From contig NZ_JAUNHI010000002.1 in assembly GCF_030524025.1 (NCBI RefSeq), positions 117,754-181,753 on the forward strand: 64,000 nt of DNA, given 5' to 3'. The DNA is from Actinomyces sp. Its GTDB lineage: Bacteria; Actinomycetota; Actinomycetes; Actinomycetales; Actinomycetaceae. Made by a program: the position numbers and the translations under genes. This document shows positions 58,686 to 64,000 of this stretch, in pieces. The notes beneath the pieces are model-generated. The model saw only the letters and a list, made by a program, of their open reading frames with translations. It searched no databases and was not told the DNA's origin. Numbering within the stretch: position 1 is the first letter of the stretch; each line of letters opens with the position of its first letter.

Positions 58686-59282
58686 ATGCCCGATCACGCT
58701 CCGCGTCGTCAGCGCCGAGGTCTTGAGCGCATGAGCCTCATCCTCGAGGCCGCCACCCAGGTGATGGGCCGGGTGGGATATGAGCGTATGACGACCAACG
58801 CGATCGCTGCCGAGGCGGGCATCTCCCCGGGCTCGCTCTACCAGTACTTCTCTTCCAAGGAGGACATCGCCTCCGCGCTGTGGGAGCGCTACGCCACCGA
58901 GCTGCGGGCGATCCTCGACGACGAGGCGCTCACCTCACAGCAGACCTCCGTGGCCGAGCTCGTCGACCGGGTGGCGGATCCCGTCCACGCCCTCAAGACC
59001 GCTCACAAAGCCTTCGCCCAGCTCTATTCACGTGCTGCCGACGATCAGGGTCTTGAATCGGTCCGCCGTGCCCACGAGGCCTTCGACGCAGGCCTCGTCG
59101 ACATCATGGCTGCGCGCAACCCCTCCTGGCACCGAGCCGAACTCGAGGTCGTCGCGGCGATCGTCTCAGGGATGTTCGCCACGACGATCACCCGCGACTC
59201 CCTGACCGGGGACCCCGCCACTGATCTGACCGAGGTCAAGAAGGCCATCGTCGCCTACCTGGTGGCCAAGGGGATCAGCTGA
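58686..59282 (+). CDS. TetR-family regulator
   Basis: The 198 residues begin with a basic arm (PRRQRRGLERMSLILEAATQ) and the TetR helix-turn-helix MTTNAIAAEAGISPGSLYQY with FSSKEDIASALW. The C-terminal ligand domain (residues 70-198) is helical and resembles no specific group that I know. The divergent position and the twin repeats at 58464-58509 make it the likely repressor of the aldo/keto reductase and of itself. The inducer is unknown. Confidence 0.85.
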   Translation: MPDHAPRRQRRGLERMSLILEAATQVMGRVGYERMTTNAIAAEAGISPGSLYQYFSSKEDIASALWERYATELRAILDDEALTSQQTSVAELVDRVADPVHALKTAHKAFAQLYSRAADDQGLESVRRAHEAFDAGLVDIMAARNPSWHRAELEVVAAIVSGMFATTITRDSLTGDPATDLTEVKKAIVAYLVAKGIS

Positions 59283-59314
59283 GGGAAAGCCCGGCGGCGC
59301 CCCACCCGCGACGA

Positions 59315-59344
59315 CCCGCTCCCGCGCGGCGACGCGGGAGCGGG
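59315..59344. terminator. bidirectional terminator between tetR and glmM
   Basis: A perfect 12-bp stem, CCCGCTCCCGCG with its complement at 59333-59344, closes a 6-base loop, between two convergent stops. Confidence 0.85.
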
Positions 59345-59351
59345 ACACGTC

Positions 59352-60707
59352 TCACAGGGCGAGGTTGGAGCGCACGACCTCGGCGAGCTCGCCGGCCACA
59401 GCGTCGGCCTCCTCCTGGGTGGCGGCCTCGACCATGACGCGCACGAGCGGCTCGGTGCCCGAGGGGCGCAGGAGGACCCGGCCCGTCTCACCCAGGCGCT
59501 CCTCGGCCGCGGCCACGGCCTCCTGAACCGCCCGGTTGGTGCCCGCCGCCGCCTTGTCCACGCCCTTGACGTTGACCAGCGTCTGGGGCAGGCGCTGGAC
59601 GATGCTGGCCAGATCGGCCAGGGAGCGCCCGGTGCGCTTGAGGCGGGCGGCCACCCGCAGGGAGGTGAGCACGCCGTCACCGGTCGTGGCGTGCAACGTG
59701 TCGATGACGTGCCCCGACTGCTCGCCGCCGAGGGTGAAGCCGCCCGCGAGCATCTTCTCCAGCACGTAGCGGTCCCCCACACCGGTCTGAACGGTGCGGA
59801 TCCCGGCCTTGCGCATCGCCAGGATGAGGCCGAGGTTGCTCATGACGGTGACCACGAGTGTGTCGGAGCCCAGCGTCCCGTCCTCCTTCATGCCCACGGC
59901 CAGCAGGCCCATGATCTGGTCGCCGTCGACGAGGTTGCCCTCGGCGTCCACGGCCAGGCAGCGGTCGGCGTCACCGTCGTAGGCCACGCCCATGTCCGCG
60001 CCGACCGAGCGCACGTAGCTCTGGAGCTGGGCAGGGTGGGTCGAGCCGCAGTCGGCGTTGATGTTGAGGCCGTCGGGCGAGGCGTTGAGCACGATGACCT
60101 CGGCGCCGGCGGCGCGCAGGGCGGCCGGCCCCACCGTGAAGGCGGCGCCGTTGGAGGCGTCGACCACGATCCGCAGGCCGGTGAGGTCGGTGGCCACGGA
60201 GTCGACGAGATGGTTGATGTAGGTCTGGTCCGCCACCGTCTCACCCTTGATGACACGGCCCACGCCAGCCCCGGTGGGCAGGTCGTCGACCTTGCCCAGG
60301 AGCGCCTCGATCTCGTCCTCGACGGCGTCCTCGAGCTTGAGGCCGCCCCGGGCGAAGAACTTGATGCCGTTGTCCTCGAAGGGGTTGTGGGAGGCCGAGA
60401 TCATGACACCGAGGTCGATGTCCTGCGTGGCCGTCAGGTGGGCGATGGCGGGGGTCGGCAGGACCCCGACCCGGGTGACATCGACACCCGAGGAGGCCAG
60501 GCCCGAGCTGATGGCGTGGTCGAGGAACTCCCCGCTGGCGCGGGTGTCGCGCCCCACGATCGCCCGGGGGCGTCGGCCACGTCCAGCGGCCGGGGCCTCC
60601 GCGGTCAGGACGCGGGCGGCGGCCTGACCGAGCTGGACGGCCAGGGCGGGGGTGAGCAGGTCGTTAGCCAGTCCGCGCACACCATCGGTGCCGAAGAGTC
60701 GTGCCAT
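59352..60707 (-). CDS. glmM: phosphoglucosamine mutase
   Basis: Converts glucosamine 6-phosphate to the 1-phosphate, between GlmS and GlmU. The 451 residues begin [20 protein letters not shown]. The phosphoserine is in [20 protein letters not shown], the metal loop is [14 protein letters not shown], the sugar-binding loop [10 protein letters not shown], and the phosphate loop [17 protein letters not shown]. The frame is open upstream, but ATG 60707 is the conserved start. It lies 159 bases after rpsI, beyond a terminator, so it probably has its own promoter. Confidence 0.96.
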   Translation of the reverse strand: MARLFGTDGVRGLANDLLTPALAVQLGQAAARVLTAEAPAAGRGRRPRAIVGRDTRASGEFLDHAISSGLASSGVDVTRVGVLPTPAIAHLTATQDIDLGVMISASHNPFEDNGIKFFARGGLKLEDAVEDEIEALLGKVDDLPTGAGVGRVIKGETVADQTYINHLVDSVATDLTGLRIVVDASNGAAFTVGPAALRAAGAEVIVLNASPDGLNINADCGSTHPAQLQSYVRSVGADMGVAYDGDADRCLAVDAEGNLVDGDQIMGLLAVGMKEDGTLGSDTLVVTVMSNLGLILAMRKAGIRTVQTGVGDRYVLEKMLAGGFTLGGEQSGHVIDTLHATTGDGVLTSLRVAARLKRTGRSLADLASIVQRLPQTLVNVKGVDKAAAGTNRAVQEAVAAAEERLGETGRVLLRPSGTEPLVRVMVEAATQEEADAVAGELAEVVRSNLAL

Positions 60708-60805
60708 GTGTCGGTTCCTCCTGAGTCGGGCGTCCGGCCCATCATCCCACGCCCGTGGCCCGCCGCGCGCCGAGCGCCCCGGACCGGCGTCCTGGCGGGG
60801 CGACG

Positions 60806-60849
60806 ACGGCGCCCCGCCCAGCTCCCGGACGGGAGGGGCGGGGCGCCGT
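60806..60849. terminator. terminator of rplM-rpsI
   Basis: A perfect 14-bp stem (60806-60819 with 60836-60849) encloses an inner CTCCC/GGGAG hairpin. It lies 17 bases after the rpsI stop on the minus strand. Confidence 0.88.
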
Positions 60850-60865
60850 GCGATGGCGTGCAGGC

Positions 60866-61360
60866 TCAGCGCTTGGAGTACTGCGGGGCGCGACGGGCCT
60901 TGTGCAGACCGGCCTTCTTGCGCTCGACGATACGGGCGTCCCGAGTGAGGAAACCCGCCTTCTTGAGGGTCGGGCGGTTGGCCTCGCGGTCGATCTCGTT
61001 GAGGGCGCGGGCGATGCCCAGACGCAGGGCACCGGCCTGGCCGGAGATCCCGCCGCCGTGGATGCGGGCGATGACGTCGAAACGGCCCTCGAGGTCGAGG
61101 ATGGTGAAGGGGGCGCGCACCAGCTGCTGGTGCAGCTTGTTGGGGAAGTAGTCCTCCAGGGTGCGGCCGTTGAGTGTCCACTGGCCGGTGCCGGGGACGA
61201 GACGGACGCGGGCGACGGCCTCCTTGCGGCGTCCGAGTCCGGCCCCGGGGGCGGTGATGGACTGGCCGCGGCCCTCGGTGGCGCCTGCGGTCTCGGTGGT
61301 GTAGCTGGAGGGGGCGTTGTCCTCGTCCAGCGCGTCGATGTCGACAGTGGTCTCAGCCAC
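60866..61360 (-). CDS. rpsI: 30S ribosomal protein S9
   Basis: Contacts the anticodon end of P-site tRNA through its C-terminal tail. The 164 residues have an acidic/polar N-terminal extension of about 40, common in actinobacteria, then [40 protein letters not shown] and the end [15 protein letters not shown] start behind AAGGACA. Second gene of rplM-rpsI. Confidence 0.97.
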   Translation of the reverse strand: MAETTVDIDALDEDNAPSSYTTETAGATEGRGQSITAPGAGLGRRKEAVARVRLVPGTGQWTLNGRTLEDYFPNKLHQQLVRAPFTILDLEGRFDVIARIHGGGISGQAGALRLGIARALNEIDREANRPTLKKAGFLTRDARIVERKKAGLHKARRAPQYSKR

Positions 61361-61403
61361 GATATGTCCTTTGCTTGTCGCGGGGTGCCGGGCGCTGGCG
61401 CGC

Positions 61404-61847
61404 TTACTGGGCGACCTGGGTGATCTCGTAGGCCTGCGGGTTCTGCGAGTCGTGCGGGTGCTCCGCGCCGGCGTAGACCTTGAGCTTCTTGAGCTGGGCG
61501 CGGCCGAGCTTGGTGTGAGGCACCATGCCCTTGATGGCCTTCTCGATGGCGCGCTCGGGGCGGGTGGCCAGCAGCTCCCGATAGGAGACGGCGGTCAGGC
61601 CACCGGGACGGCCCGAGTGACGGTAGGCGAACTTGCGGTCCGCCTTGCCGTGGGTCAAGACGACCTTGTCGGCGTTGATGATGATGACGTAGTCACCGCA
61701 GTCGGCGTGAGGGGCGAACTGCGGCTTGTGCTTCCCACGGAGCAGGGTCGCGGCCTGGGCCGCGAGCCGGCCGAGGACGACGTCGGTGGCGTCGATGACG
61801 TACCAGGTCTTCTCGACGTCGCCGGGCTTCGGTGTGTACGTGCGCAC
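61404..61847 (-). CDS. rplM: 50S ribosomal protein L13
   Basis: Early-assembly protein of the large subunit. The 147 residues include [59 protein letters not shown] and [19 protein letters not shown]. The GTG start is followed by [14 protein letters not shown]. rpsI follows after 43 bases. The promoter at 62012-62041 leaves a leader of about 155 bases, which could carry autogenous control. Confidence 0.97.
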   Translation of the reverse strand: MRTYTPKPGDVEKTWYVIDATDVVLGRLAAQAATLLRGKHKPQFAPHADCGDYVIIINADKVVLTHGKADRKFAYRHSGRPGGLTAVSYRELLATRPERAIEKAIKGMVPHTKLGRAQLKKLKVYAGAEHPHDSQNPQAYEITQVAQ

Positions 61848-62011
61848 GGGCGTTGCCTTCGTTTCTCTTGGCGAGCGGCCGCGCCGGCCGAGCGTAAGAA
61901 GCGTCGCTGTCCGGCGAGACCGTCATGGTCAGGTGAGGGGTCGGAGCACCGGCGTACCGGGCGAGTGGGATGGCACCACGGACGCGCACGCGTGCTGCAC
62001 GACGATTGCTC

Positions 62012-62041
62012 ACCTTACCGGCGGCCCGTGACAGGGGTCAA
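62012..62041 (-). promoter_or_regulatory. rplM-rpsI promoter
   Basis: On the minus strand TTGACC (62036-62041) and TAAGGT (62012-62017) are 18 bases apart. The -35 is part of an inverted repeat, GGGTCA-N9-TGACCC (62035-62055). Confidence 0.65.
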
Positions 62042-62107
62042 AAGAAAGATGACCCGCGTTGTCGTGAATCCTGCCACGCCTCGGCGCAGTTCGATGCTCC
62101 CCCGGGC

Positions 62108-63079
62108 TCAGCAGCCGCAGTCCCCCGCGCTGCGCAGGACCCGGGCCCTGGCCGCCTGCGCGGCGAGCTCCTCGTCACCGGGGTAGTCGACACCGATGAG
62201 CGTCAGCCCGTGCGCCGGCGCCACGGGAGCGGCGCGCTGCCGGCTGCGGGCCGCCAGGATCTCGGCCGGCCAGGTCACCGGTCTGCGGCCCCTGCCGACC
62301 TCGAGACAGGCACCGACCAGCGAGCGGACCATCGAGTGGCAGAAGGCGTCGGCGGAGACGTCGAGCACGACGAGCCCGGCGTCCACTCCGCCTGTGGGCC
62401 CAGCAGGTCCCCCGCCCGGCAGGGGCGGCCTTAGCCAGGAGGCGGCCGTCAGGGTGCGCACCGTCGAGGCCCTCGCCCGCGGCCGGCAGTAGGACAGGAA
62501 GTCGTGCTCACCGGTCAGCGGGGCGGCGGCCTGCGACATCGCGGCGACGTCGAGCTCCTGGGGCTCCCACAGCACCTGAGCCCGCCTCCAGGGCTCACGC
62601 GGGGCCAGGGCGTCGGCGATCCGGTAGCGGTAGTGGCGCGCCAGCGCCCCGAAGCGGGCGTCGAAGTCCGCCGGCACGACCCGCACGCCGTGGACCACGA
62701 CATCACTGGCCCCCCGGGGCAGCGGCCCCAGCCCACCCGCCCGGTGGGAGGTCATCGTCTCGCGCGCCAGCACCCCCGCCAGACGGGCACGGAGCGCCGC
62801 CTCAGGACTGCGCCCCGAGCGCCCCGGAAGCGCCTGCCACGCCCCGACGGGCACGTCGAGGTGGGCCACCTGGCCGGCGGCGTGCACCCCCGCGTCGGTG
62901 CGGCCCGCCACCGTCAGCCGCGCCGGGTGGCGCAGAACCGCGGCCAGCGCCTCGGTCAGCACCCCTTCGACGGTGCGTCTGCCCGGCTGAGCCGCCCAGC
63001 CGCTGAACGCTCCGCCGTCATAGGACAGGTCGAGGCGCACACGGAGGGCGGACCCGGCGTCCGGCTCGATGGGGGTCAT
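62108..63079 (-). CDS. truA: tRNA pseudouridine(38-40) synthase TruA
   Basis: Makes pseudouridine at positions 38-40 of tRNA. The 323 residues have RLDLSYDGGAFSGWAAQPGR, the catalytic Asp in TVAGRTDAGVHAAGQVAHLD, HYRYRIADALAPREPWRRAQ and AFCHSMVRSLVGACLEVGRG. An insertion rich in Pro and Gly (RPPLPGGGPAGPTGGVDAG) precedes the last core strand. ATG 63079 is the conserved start. A ROK kinase diverges 79 bases upstream. Confidence 0.95.
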   Translation of the reverse strand: MTPIEPDAGSALRVRLDLSYDGGAFSGWAAQPGRRTVEGVLTEALAAVLRHPARLTVAGRTDAGVHAAGQVAHLDVPVGAWQALPGRSGRSPEAALRARLAGVLARETMTSHRAGGLGPLPRGASDVVVHGVRVVPADFDARFGALARHYRYRIADALAPREPWRRAQVLWEPQELDVAAMSQAAAPLTGEHDFLSYCRPRARASTVRTLTAASWLRPPLPGGGPAGPTGGVDAGLVVLDVSADAFCHSMVRSLVGACLEVGRGRRPVTWPAEILAARSRQRAAPVAPAHGLTLIGVDYPGDEELAAQAARARVLRSAGDCGC

Positions 63080-63157
63080 GGCCCCATTCGACCACAGTGG
63101 AGGATCGGTGGAGGATCGAGGCCGCTGGAGAACCGACCGCGCGGTAGCGTCGTGCCC

Positions 63158-63910
63158 GTGACCACGACCCTGTCCGTCGACTGCGGCGGTGGCGGCATCA
63201 AGGCCGCTGTCCTGGACCCCGAGGGGTCCATCGTCTCGCGCGCCGTGCGCACCCCCACCCCCTACCCCCTGCCTCCCGACAAGCTGGTGGCGACCATCGC
63301 CGCGCTCGCCGACCAGCTGCCCGGAGCCGACCGGGTGACCGTGGGCATGCCGGGGATGATCCGCCACGGAGTCGTCATTGAGACCCCCCACTACATCACC
63401 CGGGACGGACCGCGCTCGCGCGTGCTCCCCGAGCTCAAGGAGGCCTGGGCCCGCTTCGACATGGCACGCGCCGTCACCCAGCGCCTGGGCATCCCCTCCC
63501 TCGTGCTCAACGACGCCGAGGTCGCCGGCTGCGGGGTCGTCACCGGCCACGGTTACGAGATGATCGTGACCCTGGGCACCGGCCTGGGCAATGCCGTGTT
63601 CGACAACGGAATCCTCGCGCCCCATGTCGAGGTCTCCCAGGGACCGGTGCGCTGGGGGCTGACCTATGACGACTACATCGGCGAGCACGAGCGCCTGCGT
63701 CTGGGCGACGCGCACTGGTCGCGGCGCGTGCGCAGGGTCGTCGACGCCCTGCGCCCGATGTACGTGTGGGATCGCCTCTACCTCGGCGGTGGGAACTCCC
63801 GGCGGATCACCGCCTTGCAGCTGGGCAAGATGGGCGAGGACGTCGTCGTCGTGCCCAACGAGGCGGGGATGACCGGGGGCGCCCGCTGCTGGGAGATGAC
63901 CCGGCGCTGA
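63158..63910 (+). CDS. ROK-family kinase, polyphosphate-glucokinase-like
   Basis: Phosphorylates glucose or a related sugar, using polyphosphate and/or ATP if it follows its nearest family. The 250 residues show the phosphate loop TLSVDCGGGGIKAAVLD, VGMPGMIRHGVVIETPHYIT, the likely catalytic Asp in LVLNDAEVAGCGVVTGHG, IVTLGTGLGNAVFDNG and the C-terminal LYLGGGNSRRITALQL. The length fits PpgK. There is no HTH domain, so it is an enzyme and not a ROK repressor. The GTG at 63158 lacks a ribosome binding site and may be leaderless. Confidence 0.8.
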   Translation: MTTTLSVDCGGGGIKAAVLDPEGSIVSRAVRTPTPYPLPPDKLVATIAALADQLPGADRVTVGMPGMIRHGVVIETPHYITRDGPRSRVLPELKEAWARFDMARAVTQRLGIPSLVLNDAEVAGCGVVTGHGYEMIVTLGTGLGNAVFDNGILAPHVEVSQGPVRWGLTYDDYIGEHERLRLGDAHWSRRVRRVVDALRPMYVWDRLYLGGGNSRRITALQLGKMGEDVVVVPNEAGMTGGARCWEMTRR

Positions 63911-63939
63911 CTCGTTCCAGCGCAGCCCTCGCGCACACG

Positions 63940-64000
63940 ACATGGGGCGGGGGGGGCGGCCCCGGGGGGGGGCCCCCCCCCCCCCCCGGGGGGGGGGGGG
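63940..64000. other. G/C homopolymer stretch at the right edge
   Basis: Runs of 8-17 identical G or C bases fill the last ~60 positions. Such sequence is typical of low-quality read ends, so it should not be interpreted biologically. Confidence 0.8.

Overview
This is a very GC-rich, gene-dense actinobacterial chromosome segment. The evidence is a WhiB-family protein, a GuaB3-type IMP dehydrogenase paralogue, the rplM-rpsI-glmM block beside truA, a polyphosphate-glucokinase-like ROK protein, many GTG and apparently leaderless starts, and an inositol locus with the iolR/iolC/Cgl0159/iolB/iolD order known from Corynebacterium. A B-type sdhCAB, pta-ackA and PTS HPr in a fermentative setting suggest an Actinomyces-like facultative anaerobe. 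The genus is an inference from content only.

Layout. 1-1700: 5' part of guaA, running off the left edge, and a remnant of a TauE/SafE permease. 1.8-20.0 kb: a myo-inositol catabolic island with transporter iolT, iolE, iolA, iolD, iolB, iolC, a Cgl0159-family TIM-barrel protein, regulator iolR, a transaldolase-like gene, an intact iolG, and extra dehydrogenases. At least seven sites of the form TTTGTCC-NN-ACAAA sit in front of its transcription units and probably form one IolR regulon. 19.9-24.7 kb: three LacI-type regulators and a decayed epimerase gene. 24.8-28.1 kb: pta-ackA, which can turn the acetyl-CoA made by IolA into acetate and ATP. 28.2-31.2 kb: rnhA, an SSS-family symporter with a small membrane partner, and ptsH. 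31.5-36.2 kb: guaB3, a DnaQ-like exonuclease, guaB, whiB and a CIRCE-controlled groS. 36.5-41.1 kb: a YdcF/SanA-like protein, a THUMP-like methyltransferase, a YbdK-type ligase and tsaD. 41.3-44.9 kb: sdhCAB. 45.1-54.1 kb: rimI, tsaB, an unknown membrane protein, tsaE, alr, nnr, glmS and coaA. 54.4-59.3 kb: pntAB, a frameshifted aldo/keto reductase and its divergent TetR regulator. 59.3-63.9 kb: glmM, rpsI, rplM, truA and a ROK kinase. The last ~60 bases are G/C homopolymer and look like a poor contig end.

Two things stand out. First, several genes in the inositol island have lost internal segments but keep recognisable ends: an epimerase at 7.3 kb, a second iolG at 8.0 kb, an epimerase at 8.8 kb, a CoA-disulfide-reductase-type gene at 11.1 kb, and an epimerase at 21.7 kb. 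This is either real decay or an assembly problem. Second, intergenic regions carry two unnamed short tandem repeat families: a 23-bp unit around GAGATCGGGACATATG (21.2 and 32.7 kb) and a 20-bp unit around GAGTCCGG (32.65 and 46.5 kb, with one unit near 21.1 kb). I saw no tRNA, rRNA, CRISPR array or complete insertion sequence.
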